Source of the DNA: a virus
DNA length: 33,824 nucleotides
Direction: 5' to 3' (one strand)
IMG/VR virus record: IMGVR_UViG_3300047451_000057
Span: 1-33,824 of that record
Positions 14,817 through 23,058 of the stretch are shown piece by piece. The translations under genes and the position numbers were made by a program. The notes under the pieces were generated by a model. The model saw nothing but the letters and a program-made list of their open reading frames with translations, ran no database searches and was not told the DNA's origin. The first letter of the stretch is position 1, and the number at the start of each line of letters is the position of its first letter.

Positions 14817-15306
14817 AATCAATAACTTCACTTTGTCTACTAATGTCTTTTACAAACCACGCACATTGCGGGTTGTCACCATCAGTTAAAGGTACGCCTA
14901 ATAGTTGTCCGTTTTTCATTTTAGGGAAATACCATTTTACGTCATTGTAAAAATTAGTAATCTTTACTTCACCCCAATTCATCATAGTACTAGTTAACGG
15001 ATTAAACAAGAAAGCTTCAAAGCCTCTATCGTTTAAACTTGTTAATGGTAATACTTCAATGTCACCAGCACCACCGCTATCACCTACTGCTAAATGCCAA
15101 TCAATAGGCATAGTAATTTCACGCCCACCTATTTCCATTACCATTGCTGGCGAGTTAAATGATTCTAAAAAAATCAAAGGAATATAAAAGAAGTCAGGCT
15201 CTTTTGGATTACTGTTATCCAATACTGAAAATCTAATGTCATCTGTTAATTCATCCGGAAGGTGTTCGAGCTTGTAACATTTATTGTCTAATGTTAATAT
15301 CCTCAT
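14800..15306 (-). CDS. Conserved phage protein next to UvsW, unknown function
   Basis: A 168-aa soluble beta-rich protein with a distinctive centre: FYIPLIFLESFNSPA, then DWHLAVGDSGGAGDIEVLPL and TSLNDRGFEAFLFNP (about 41-105). NFYNDVKWYFPKMKNGQLL follows, then a C-terminal WFVKDISRQSE. I recall similar sequences near uvsW in marine T4-like phages, without a named function. GAGGACTATAA is the ribosome site. It starts 21 nt after UvsW. Confidence 0.78.
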   Translation of the reverse strand: MRILTLDNKCYKLEHLPDELTDDIRFSVLDNSNPKEPDFFYIPLIFLESFNSPAMVMEIGGREITMPIDWHLAVGDSGGAGDIEVLPLTSLNDRGFEAFLFNPLTSTMMNWGEVKITNFYNDVKWYFPKMKNGQLLGVPLTDGDNPQCAWFVKDISRQSEVIDYGILI

Positions 15307-15327
15307 TTATAGTCCTCTGTTTTCATA

Positions 15328-16791
15328 TTAATTCCAATCCACTTTCTCAATCGTAAATGGATACTGTGCTTCTTTGTAAAATTTCTTTCTTGATGTTAAA
15401 TGCCTTTTAGCATACTTACATGTGCTAGTTATATCCCAAATTTGCACAAAGTCTTTGTCTTCTGCTTTTCTTACACCTCTGCCTATAGATTGTATAACCC
15501 TAACGAATGACTTTCCAGGTTCAATAAGAACAAGGTTAAAAATCCTAGGAATATTAATACCCACTGCGGCAACCCCATACGTTGCAATAATAACTTTGTT
15601 AGTTGCTTCTTTAACTTCATCATATTGTTCTTTCCTGTCTTTTAGTTTTACATCGCCTTTAATAAACACACTATCTGGAATTGCTTCCAATAGCATTTCG
15701 CCTGCACTAATTCTGTCAACTAGTATTAATGTATTGCCTGAGTCTTTTACGTTGTTTAATAATTTGCCTATATATTTTATTCTTTCTGCATCTGTTACTA
15801 GAAACTTTAACTCTTCTGGATAACCTGCAAAACTTTTAATGTCAATCATTTGTACAATATTAACATGACAGTTAGCTAGTACGCCTTTGTCTTGTAATTC
15901 TTTTGCACTAATGTTACCAATGACTGGACCTATACTTGCTAAGATACTTTGAAACTCAAACTGTTCTTTAGGTACTGTTCCAGTTAAGCCCCAACGTATA
16001 GGTGCATGTTTTAAATTTTGTGTAAGTAATTTTTTAAGAACTTCTGCTTTTGCTTGGTGTACTTCGTCAATAATAATTGTTTGTACGCCATCTAAAAACT
16101 CTGCAAGTGTTAGTACATCGTCATAGTTTTTACTTTTCTTATCTAGTATGTTTAGACTTTGCCAAGTACAAATAGTATGTGTCTTGCCTAATTCTTTTCT
16201 ATCACCAAAGTAAACACCTACGTCTAATCCGCAGTTAACATAATCTTCTTCTGTTTGTGTAACAAGTGATTTGTTAGGAACAATAACTAACGTCCGACCA
16301 AGTTTTTCCATTAGGTGTGATAGTGTTGCAGTAATAATAGTTTTACCTGCACCAGTAGCAACTTCTTGTAATGCTTGTGGATTGTTTAAGAAACTATTAA
16401 CAGTTTCAACTTGATAGTCACGTAGTACAATAGGTTGACCTTCTAGTTGATGTCCTTCTGGCCATACTGCACCTTGGTCTTTCCAATAGTCTTGTGTGAT
16501 TGCACTAAAAGATAAGTCATGCTTTTCTCTGTTGTCTACAATCTCAGATATCTCAACACCTTGCTCTACAAGACTGTTAACAATAGTATCTAAATGATTA
16601 ACATATCCTGTACCACCTATACCAAAGAACGCAACGTTTCCGTCCCAGCGTCCTAATTTATATTGAGGCAAGTAACGTGCATATGGAACTTGAAACTTTA
16701 ACTTGTTAGCAATCTTTCTACGATTCTCAACAGGCAAGTTTTCAACTTTTACATTTACTTCATCTTGTATTACTATTCTACAACTTGTCAT
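15328..16791 (-). CDS. uvsW: UvsW-like RNA-DNA/DNA helicase
   Basis: A 487-aa SF2 helicase; T4 UvsW unwinds R-loops and branched DNA and helps switch from origin- to recombination-dependent replication. The N-terminal about 100 residues form the small UvsW accessory domain (KLKFQVPYARYLPQYKLGRW). The helicase core follows: LRDYQ (about 123-127), Walker A ATGAGKT (145-151), DEVH (242-245), LTGT (269-272) and QSIGRGVRK (about 430). The start overlaps the stop of the 435-aa gene by 4 nt. Confidence 0.95.
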   Translation of the reverse strand: MTSCRIVIQDEVNVKVENLPVENRRKIANKLKFQVPYARYLPQYKLGRWDGNVAFFGIGGTGYVNHLDTIVNSLVEQGVEISEIVDNREKHDLSFSAITQDYWKDQGAVWPEGHQLEGQPIVLRDYQVETVNSFLNNPQALQEVATGAGKTIITATLSHLMEKLGRTLVIVPNKSLVTQTEEDYVNCGLDVGVYFGDRKELGKTHTICTWQSLNILDKKSKNYDDVLTLAEFLDGVQTIIIDEVHQAKAEVLKKLLTQNLKHAPIRWGLTGTVPKEQFEFQSILASIGPVIGNISAKELQDKGVLANCHVNIVQMIDIKSFAGYPEELKFLVTDAERIKYIGKLLNNVKDSGNTLILVDRISAGEMLLEAIPDSVFIKGDVKLKDRKEQYDEVKEATNKVIIATYGVAAVGINIPRIFNLVLIEPGKSFVRVIQSIGRGVRKAEDKDFVQIWDITSTCKYAKRHLTSRKKFYKEAQYPFTIEKVDWN

Positions 16792-18095
16792 ATATTCTCT
16801 ACTTTAACTTGCCATCTACTGTTTGGACTTGACACTATTGATCCTGCATCATAGGACATAGCTAAGTCAATTCCGTTTATGTATTCATTAATATAGTTCA
16901 TTGGTTGCCTTGTTAAACATAACGATGCTATTGGCATCCAATCACTTTTAAACAACGGCTTAGGAACTTTATTATTACTAATATACACTACTTTAGTGTT
17001 TTTGTCAACATAATTATTTAATCCCTTATCATGGACGAATTGGTTAAATTCCTTTGCATGTTCTAGTTCTTTGTTGTCCAATCTAAACATAACACTCATT
17101 TCGTTAGCAGGAATAAAGTTTAAAAACTTATTATGGTATTCAATTATCTTATCCATGCATGTATGTGTATCAAGAATAACTAACAATGGAAATCTATCTA
17201 ACTCAATTAATGCTGTTGTTAAATTATCAATAGTCCAATCTGTATCTTTAATGTTTAGTTGTGTGTGACTTCTGTTAGCAATCTTAGTTGTTAGTGTGCT
17301 ACAGTTGTTAAGTCTAAAACTTTCAGTTACATGTATGTCATTAAAATATTCAAGACCATACATGCCTTTTCTATCAAAATATTTGTAGAGGTTGCTATCA
17401 CTTGGTTCTCCTAAATCTTGTACACATTCTTTAATGCCGTGGTCAACATAGTTAATAAATTTATAATCTTTAACGCCTGGCAAGTACTCATAGCTGTGAG
17501 CATTCATATGTGCTAGTTGGTCGTACACTTCTTGTACTTGATCTTCAATATCAAATTTGCTTTGAAACTTCTTTGCAATGTTTACTACTTTCCAAATATA
17601 CTTTTCAGTTAACGGAAAGAAGTGCTTATGCTTTTCGTAGAAGTAGTCTTTGTCATTACCGTTCTTTAATTCTTCTAATCTAGTAATAACTTTTTTGTTA
17701 AATGGGAATCTAATAACAAGCATATTCTCTTCTACACCCTTGTAACCAATACGTTGTATCTTAACCCAATGTGAACTATCTAAGTTCCTTAACGGAGTTC
17801 TTAACTTATCTAAATGGTTCTTAAGTTCAATGTTATGCTTTGTAAACTGTGGTGTGTAGTACTCTACTAATAGCTTTTTAACAAGCTCGTGTTGCTTAGG
17901 AGTGAGTGCAGTACCTCTAAAACATTGTTTAGCAATACTGAACATAATCTTATGGTTGTCTTCATGCAACGTAAATGAGTGCAAGTCTGCTAACTCTTTG
18001 TTACGACTAAACTTAAAGTTACTAATACCAGCAACTAGTTCTAGGCAGTCTTCAACGGTAAGGTCATTAATGTCGATTGGTTCTTTTCTAAGCAT
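16788..18095 (-). CDS. 435-aa protein coupled to UvsW, unknown function
   Basis: A large soluble protein without a motif I can name. The N-terminal half is helical and charged (ELVKKLLVEYY, then NHLDKLRTPLRNLDSSHW). The C-terminal half has alternating strands and helices (FPLLVILDTHTCMDKIIEYH, MSVMFRLDN, KVVYISNNKVP, IDLAMSYDAGSIVSSPNSRW) that recall a RecA-like or helicase-like alpha/beta core without Walker motifs. The start codon sits 6 nt after a perfect TATAAT with no ribosome site, so it is probably leaderless. It overlaps uvsW by 4 nt, which suggests joint function. Confidence 0.75.
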   Translation of the reverse strand: MLRKEPIDINDLTVEDCLELVAGISNFKFSRNKELADLHSFTLHEDNHKIMFSIAKQCFRGTALTPKQHELVKKLLVEYYTPQFTKHNIELKNHLDKLRTPLRNLDSSHWVKIQRIGYKGVEENMLVIRFPFNKKVITRLEELKNGNDKDYFYEKHKHFFPLTEKYIWKVVNIAKKFQSKFDIEDQVQEVYDQLAHMNAHSYEYLPGVKDYKFINYVDHGIKECVQDLGEPSDSNLYKYFDRKGMYGLEYFNDIHVTESFRLNNCSTLTTKIANRSHTQLNIKDTDWTIDNLTTALIELDRFPLLVILDTHTCMDKIIEYHNKFLNFIPANEMSVMFRLDNKELEHAKEFNQFVHDKGLNNYVDKNTKVVYISNNKVPKPLFKSDWMPIASLCLTRQPMNYINEYINGIDLAMSYDAGSIVSSPNSRWQVKVENI

Positions 18096-18101
18096 GTATG
18101 T

Positions 18102-18130
18102 ATTATACTAGATTATAGTTCAGATGTCAA
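18102..18130 (-). promoter_or_regulatory. Consensus sigma70 promoter at the 435-aa gene/uvsW operon
   Basis: Minus strand TTGACA (18130-18125), exactly 17 nt, TATAAT (18107-18102): a full match to the sigma70 consensus. The ATG follows after ACATAC, so +1 should be the start codon itself. It is embedded in the last codons and stop of the upstream glycosyltransferase gene. Confidence 0.85.
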
Positions 18131-18964
18131 GCGTTTTAATGGTAAACCTTGAGCTATTTCATCCAAAGTCCATTCTGTGTATGCGTAATCATTCATCCAT
18201 AGTCGCCTGTCTGGTTGTAAGGGTGCTTCTATATCGTGGAAGAAGTCTATGTCATTACCAACGTCATACGCTAACGAGCTGGTACCTACAAACGCTGGAA
18301 CACCTGCTAGTACGCTGTGTATACCAGGATTACTACTGTAGCTTACAGTAGCCCATACGTTAGTAAAATCCATATCAAAGTCATCGTAAGTATTATCGAT
18401 ATGTTTAGGCTCTTGTCTATACACATGTCTAAGTCCACGTTCAATGTGTTCTAGTCTACAGCGTGGGTGGGGTCTAAATACTATAGGGCGGTCTGTGTGT
18501 TTGCGTATTTCATCATGAGTATCTAAAAACCAATTACTCATACGTGGCATACCTTGCCATTGTAAACTTTTATCATGTTGTCCACATATAAGAATATGTT
18601 GGCCATCGTTAGTCCAACGTTTTGCTTCAAGTCCTAGTAAGTCTGCTCTAGTACTGTCGTTGCCTTTAGCACCAAAGTTAGCATCGCTGTTAATACCATT
18701 GATGCCTACTTTCCATGTAGTGCCTCTTTTAATTCCGCCTACTTCTAATACTATTACAGGTTTGTTTATTGCTCGGAAGTGTTCCCAGACTTTTTGGTTT
18801 CCAGCCATTCTGCCAAACCAAAGGACGCTCCAAATAACAGCAACATCGCTATCCCACTCATTAAAAGTAACGGTATGGCCAGCGCCAGACAAACTACTTG
18901 CAAAAGCGTCAAAAACTGGTTTACTATTTTGTGCACCATAATCTGTAAATAAACTAAACTTCAT
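18113..18964 (-). CDS. Capsule-type GT-B glycosyltransferase-like protein (KpsC/KpsS-like)
   Basis: A 283-aa protein with the C-terminal GT-B-like pattern of capsule/Kdo-transferase relatives: HTDRPIVFRPHPRC (about 157-170), then WATVSYSSNPGIHSVLAGVP (about 208-227). In the family, these residues hold the donor nucleotide sugar. It is a paralogue of the genes at 19766 and 20710. The ATG lies inside the last codons of the preceding glycosyltransferase gene. It is the last gene of the glycan cassette. Confidence 0.75.
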   Translation of the reverse strand: MKFSLFTDYGAQNSKPVFDAFASSLSGAGHTVTFNEWDSDVAVIWSVLWFGRMAGNQKVWEHFRAINKPVIVLEVGGIKRGTTWKVGINGINSDANFGAKGNDSTRADLLGLEAKRWTNDGQHILICGQHDKSLQWQGMPRMSNWFLDTHDEIRKHTDRPIVFRPHPRCRLEHIERGLRHVYRQEPKHIDNTYDDFDMDFTNVWATVSYSSNPGIHSVLAGVPAFVGTSSLAYDVGNDIDFFHDIEAPLQPDRRLWMNDYAYTEWTLDEIAQGLPLKRLTSEL

Positions 18965-19769
18965 TCCAATATGACTCGCTCCTTGGCTGTAGTAAGTCTC
19001 TCTTTCGACTTCTACCTTCTTGCTTTCTTACACCTTTAAGATGATCAAAGAATGCGCCAAGTTCGCAATTAATTAACGGATGACCTTCTCCGTTTACAAG
19101 ATGTCCGCTGAAGTCTTTAATATTTTTATGTTCTATTCTAATCTTCTTTAGTACTTGGTCAAACACATAACTATCATGCCATTCTTCCATTTTAAAGATT
19201 CCATCATCAGCTTCTTCGTAAACTCTTTCAAACTCTTTTAGGAATGCATCGCACCCTGGAGTTCTAAGTGTAAGTCCATACCAACCACACTCGGGCCACT
19301 TTTTATTTCTACCTAAGTAGTGTAACCATTGTGATGCAGGAACTAAATTTCTAAATTGTCCGTAAGTAATAGGACTGTGTACATATGTATCACCGTCAAT
19401 CCAAACTAGAATATCTGTGTCAGGATCTTTAGCGGCTTCAAATACTGCATATGTTTTGTTTGCAAAACGTACTGCGTCCCACTTAAACTTCTTATGATGA
19501 TCTCTTGGACGTCTAGCAGGCCAAGGACATATACCATTTGCTTTAGGATCGTCTTTGTGTCTTTCTTTAAATGCATTAAGTTTTGGTAATACTTCTTTAG
19601 CATTTACAACTTTAATGTTTGCACCAGGTGGTACAACAGGAATACAATCTTCTGCATATACTACTAGCTCAACTGCCGGGTGTACATTCTTAGCCCAGCT
19701 ATCAATAAGACGTTGTCCGTATTCTTCTAATCCTGGTTGATGAAATGTTGTTATACATTTTATTCTCAT
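18954..19769 (-). CDS. GT-A-type glycosyltransferase
   Basis: A 271-aa glycosyltransferase starting MRIKCITTFHQPG. This ATG (19769) overlaps the previous stop as ATGA and has GAGGAGATA upstream; an ATG at 19835 would lie well inside the neighbour and is rejected. A DxD metal motif sits in ILVWIDGDTYVHSP (about 124-137). An acceptor-side region follows (ECGWYGLTLRTPGCDAF, DSYVFDQVL). It likely adds a sugar to a phage or host glycan; donor and acceptor are unknown. Confidence 0.8.
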   Translation of the reverse strand: MRIKCITTFHQPGLEEYGQRLIDSWAKNVHPAVELVVYAEDCIPVVPPGANIKVVNAKEVLPKLNAFKERHKDDPKANGICPWPARRPRDHHKKFKWDAVRFANKTYAVFEAAKDPDTDILVWIDGDTYVHSPITYGQFRNLVPASQWLHYLGRNKKWPECGWYGLTLRTPGCDAFLKEFERVYEEADDGIFKMEEWHDSYVFDQVLKKIRIEHKNIKDFSGHLVNGEGHPLINCELGAFFDHLKGVRKQEGRSRKRDLLQPRSESYWNEV

Positions 19770-20713
19770 GTTACGTATCTCCTCATCCATTCCCATGCTT
19801 CGCCACTTCTTAAGTCTGCAAAACTCCAATGGCATTGTGATATTTTTCTAATCCAGTTTTCTCTATCAAACGGTCTTAATTTTGCCAATGCATCTATTCT
19901 TTGAAAGCATACTTCTTGTACTTGACTTGCTTGCCAATCTTCGCATATAACAGGAACACCTTCTATAATACTAGCTACACCTGGGCTACTGTTGTACACA
20001 ATAGAACAATGTGCAGTTGCTAAGTCTTGTGCAATGTCTGGTTGAAAACTAATTCTAATATTGTCGCCTGTTATTCTTTTTACATACTCAGGTGCTTTTT
20101 TATCTCCTGGGTGCGGTCTAATAATAATAGGTCTAGTTGTGTGTTGTCTAATCTCTGCAATTTTAGTATTAGCCCATGTAACAACATCTTTACCTTTCAT
20201 ACTCCAACCACCGTTACGTTGTAAGCACAATAAAATATTATCTCTGTTATTATAATCCCAAGGCTTTAGTTTAACACCTAGGTCACGTTGTATCTTTTCC
20301 CATTGTGTATCACCTGGGTTGTCATTACAGTATTCTGCGGTGTTAGCAAACACACCATCGTAACTATAACGTAAGTAATGATGTGGTTCATTTGTTTTTG
20401 CTTTGTACAAAAATAAGTTACTATCTGCTGTAATAAAACGTTTGTTAGCTGTGTTACTTGCAATGCTTCTACGTAAATTAATGTGTGGTACTGCTTGACT
20501 GTCTTCGTGCATAAAGCCTTGCATAACAGCTACATCACATTGCATTGTGTCAAATCCATCGTATACCAAACCGTTGTCGCCCGACACCCTGACTCCTGAT
20601 ATAAAATTTTTAATGATGTCCAATTTATGATTGGGCTTAACTGGTTTACCTGGTTTAGGTAACCTGCCTTTATTCCCTGGCGGTATAACTTTGGTATATC
20701 CTATAACTCTCAT
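19766..20713 (-). CDS. Capsule-type GT-B glycosyltransferase-like protein
   Basis: A 315-aa paralogue of its neighbours at 18113 and 20710. Key segments are NILLCLQRNGGWSMKG, HTTRPIIIRPHPGD (about 190-203) and HCSIVYNSSPGVASIIEGVP (about 233-252), the usual donor-site pattern of KpsC/KpsS-like proteins. The N-terminal part has DVAVMQGFMHED. Start and stop both overlap neighbours by 4 nt (ATGA), so translation is coupled. Donor and acceptor sugars cannot be predicted. Confidence 0.75.
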   Translation of the reverse strand: MRVIGYTKVIPPGNKGRLPKPGKPVKPNHKLDIIKNFISGVRVSGDNGLVYDGFDTMQCDVAVMQGFMHEDSQAVPHINLRRSIASNTANKRFITADSNLFLYKAKTNEPHHYLRYSYDGVFANTAEYCNDNPGDTQWEKIQRDLGVKLKPWDYNNRDNILLCLQRNGGWSMKGKDVVTWANTKIAEIRQHTTRPIIIRPHPGDKKAPEYVKRITGDNIRISFQPDIAQDLATAHCSIVYNSSPGVASIIEGVPVICEDWQASQVQEVCFQRIDALAKLRPFDRENWIRKISQCHWSFADLRSGEAWEWMRRYVT

Positions 20714-21705
20714 TTTACTATGCTCCAGGCGTAACCACTTAACATTTCATCATATGTAAATTGGTTATTGGATAGATATCTACACAAATAAGTTAACTGT
20801 TTCCTCCCTGGATGCTCAGCAAATTCAATTCTTTTTAAACTAGTTTCGCAAATGTCTTGGGCACAATTTGGTCCTAACACTACAGCAGGCTTACCGTATA
20901 TCATTGCTTCAAGTGCGGCAATACTGTTGTATGTTACTAGACAATGTACATCATCTGCAAGTGCCTGCTCCATTGTATTAACACTAACACGATCTTCTCT
21001 ACTTGGCTTCTTACGTAGCTGTACAGGTCTTGATGTGTTCTTTCTAATAGTAGCAATAGTTTGTTCAATCCATTTGTCTAAGTCTTCACCAAAGTATTTC
21101 ATTACCTTTTCACTTGGTGGTACTACTAATATTTTACGTCCTGGAGTAATATCTTTAAATGGAATAGCTAATGAATTCCAACGTCCGCCACCATACCATT
21201 TGTCTGATCCAGGAAGTTCTCTATCAGGCATATGTAAGTTTTGTAATGCATTTTTTACAATTCTATGATAAGTCTTTTTACCGTTAGGGTTACGTATACT
21301 TGGATTGTTTCCTACATATCCTGTGTCCATAAAGTAAAAATCTCTACCACGCTCAATACACATCTTGATTAGTTTTTGTTTACCTAGTCCTCTAACTAAT
21401 AACGGAGTATCATCATTCCAATCAACATCGTCAGCACGAATATACTTGCCGCCACTACCTAGTGCCATGCCCATTACAAAAGAATCAATAAGTCCAAATG
21501 AACCTTTAACTTTCTTTTCTACTTTTTTAATTCCGCTGTCTACACATATTAGTGGAGGATTTTTTACTTCTTGAAAAACTTCTGCAACTGCTTCTACTGC
21601 AAATTTTTGTTCTCCTACTGCAACGCTGTGTAAGATCTTATCGATCATTTCTTTTAAATGTGGTCTAATCACTCGTGTATCCCATTCGCCTGTATTTTGT
21701 TCCAT
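20710..21705 (-). CDS. Capsule-type GT-B glycosyltransferase-like protein, divergent
   Basis: A 331-aa member of the same paralogous trio. It keeps NTSRPVQLRKKPSRE where the others have an RPHP motif, so the His is lost. It keeps HCLVTYNSIAALEAMIYGKPAVVLG (about 256-280) as donor-site helix. KWYGGGRWNSLAIPFKDI and GRKILVVPPSEK precede the C-terminal domain. The RPHP-to-RKKP change may alter or abolish catalysis. It starts 1 nt after the GT8-like gene. Confidence 0.72.
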   Translation of the reverse strand: MEQNTGEWDTRVIRPHLKEMIDKILHSVAVGEQKFAVEAVAEVFQEVKNPPLICVDSGIKKVEKKVKGSFGLIDSFVMGMALGSGGKYIRADDVDWNDDTPLLVRGLGKQKLIKMCIERGRDFYFMDTGYVGNNPSIRNPNGKKTYHRIVKNALQNLHMPDRELPGSDKWYGGGRWNSLAIPFKDITPGRKILVVPPSEKVMKYFGEDLDKWIEQTIATIRKNTSRPVQLRKKPSREDRVSVNTMEQALADDVHCLVTYNSIAALEAMIYGKPAVVLGPNCAQDICETSLKRIEFAEHPGRKQLTYLCRYLSNNQFTYDEMLSGYAWSIVK

Positions 21706-21706
21706 A

Positions 21707-22387
21707 TTATCTATCCATCATTTGATATAAATTGTCTTTCCATTCTTGAGCAAATTCACAATTCCGATAGTTCTCAAACCAAGGTCCGCCTTCTGTATAA
21801 TGAATAAGTTTAGGCTTTTCAATATCATTATACACGCCTACTAGATAGTTCCAAGTATGATCAAGTTCTCCTAGCTGTGCATCATCTTCAAGCCAACTAA
21901 ATCTGTGGAAGTATGCTCCGTTTAATTCGTTACTGTTTACCATGTCTTGTGTTAGTCTTTTATTAGCAGGATGTTCGCAGTTAAACAGCATAACACTTGA
22001 CCAATTCTTACGTGGATAAACTGTTTGTTTTTGTCCATCCATTTTAAATTCTTCTTTTACTTCGTACTCATGTTTAACACACATAACAGCATACTTGTCG
22101 TCTGCTTGGTCAAATAATTCTTGTATATCTGTTTGCAAGATCATATCGCAATCTATAAACAATGCCCACCCTTTAAAGTTAGTAAGCTCTGGAACTAGGA
22201 ATCTTGTAAATGTAAATTCAGTACTTGCTAGTTTATCAATTGGTCTTTTGTACCAGCCGGCACTTCGTAGTTCGCTTTGTTTAAGTGGGTGTACACTTAC
22301 ATTTTTACTTTGGGTTTCAATACTATACTTACATACTTGGTATGCTATATCTTCTCTGGGATCATATCCTACAAATACTTTATTCAT
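21707..22387 (-). CDS. GT8-like glycosyltransferase
   Basis: A 226-aa GT-A enzyme beginning MNKVFVGYDPREDIAY, typical of the phage and bacterial GT8-related group. The DxD motif lies in GWALFIDCDMILQTDI (about 73-88). A C-terminal KLIHYTEGGPWFENY (about 193-207) matches the conserved H-x4-GP-W motif of the family. It overlaps the TylF-like gene by 4 nt. It likely transfers a hexose or related sugar from a nucleotide donor; the acceptor is unknown. Confidence 0.85.
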   Translation of the reverse strand: MNKVFVGYDPREDIAYQVCKYSIETQSKNVSVHPLKQSELRSAGWYKRPIDKLASTEFTFTRFLVPELTNFKGWALFIDCDMILQTDIQELFDQADDKYAVMCVKHEYEVKEEFKMDGQKQTVYPRKNWSSVMLFNCEHPANKRLTQDMVNSNELNGAYFHRFSWLEDDAQLGELDHTWNYLVGVYNDIEKPKLIHYTEGGPWFENYRNCEFAQEWKDNLYQMMDR

Positions 22388-23058
22388 GCTTTGGTCTTCC
22401 TAACATATACTGCGGTTCTATCAATAGTATGTATCTCAAGAGAGGTGCCAAACACCTCATGAAAGGCTTTTTGACTTCCACGCCAACTGTTATAGTCGTC
22501 TAAAACCATGTAACCACCTACGTTTAATAACGGCCATAGTGTTAATAATTCTTGTAATGTACTTTCATACCAGTCGGTATCTAAGCGTAATAATGCAATA
22601 TTTTTTGGTAAATTATTATTATCTAATAGTGTTTGTTCAACAGGACCTTTAATAAAATTGCACTGATGTGGAGGAATATATTTGAATACATTAGTACTAA
22701 CTTCTCCAATTTCTGCTCTGCACCACTGATCGAAACCGTGCTTTGCTTTGCGACTAAACCTTGCATGTGTTACTGCACCTAGTTCATTTATTTTATGATC
22801 GTGTACAGTTGGTTGTGTCATACCTTCAAATGTATCGTACAACCAAAAGTTTCTTTTTGTTTTATTATTAGCTAACCAAGCACTAATAATTTGTCCGCCC
22901 TTCCATACTCCACACTCAACTATATCGCCTGTAATATTATTAGCGTCAAGGTCTCTTACAGCCCGTATAGTCTGTGTTATACGTTGTCCGCTTGTCATTG
23001 TATACGGAGCAACTTCTTCTACTATACGAAGCTCTTTTTTAGTTGGGACGAATTCCAT
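22384..23058 (-). CDS. TylF/MycF-like O-methyltransferase
   Basis: A 224-aa SAM-dependent methyltransferase of the macrocin-O-methyltransferase (TylF) family, which methylates sugar hydroxyls. Motif I is GDIVECGVWKGG (about 44-55), followed by FWLYDTFEGMTQP. The metal and catalytic region is LLRLDTDWYEST (about 154-165) with LNVGGYMVLDDYNSWRG (about 179-195). Its place beside glycosyltransferases points to capping or methylating a sugar. Start and stop overlap neighbouring genes (ATGA type). Confidence 0.88.
   Translation of the reverse strand: MEFVPTKKELRIVEEVAPYTMTSGQRITQTIRAVRDLDANNITGDIVECGVWKGGQIISAWLANNKTKRNFWLYDTFEGMTQPTVHDHKINELGAVTHARFSRKAKHGFDQWCRAEIGEVSTNVFKYIPPHQCNFIKGPVEQTLLDNNNLPKNIALLRLDTDWYESTLQELLTLWPLLNVGGYMVLDDYNSWRGSQKAFHEVFGTSLEIHTIDRTAVYVRKTKA

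Noticed and set aside
19770-19835. N-terminal extension of the GT-A glycosyltransferase to the ATG at 19835
   Set aside because: The extension lies in the coding end of the upstream gene and lacks family similarity; the ATG at 19769 forms an ATGA overlap with GAGGAGATA upstream.
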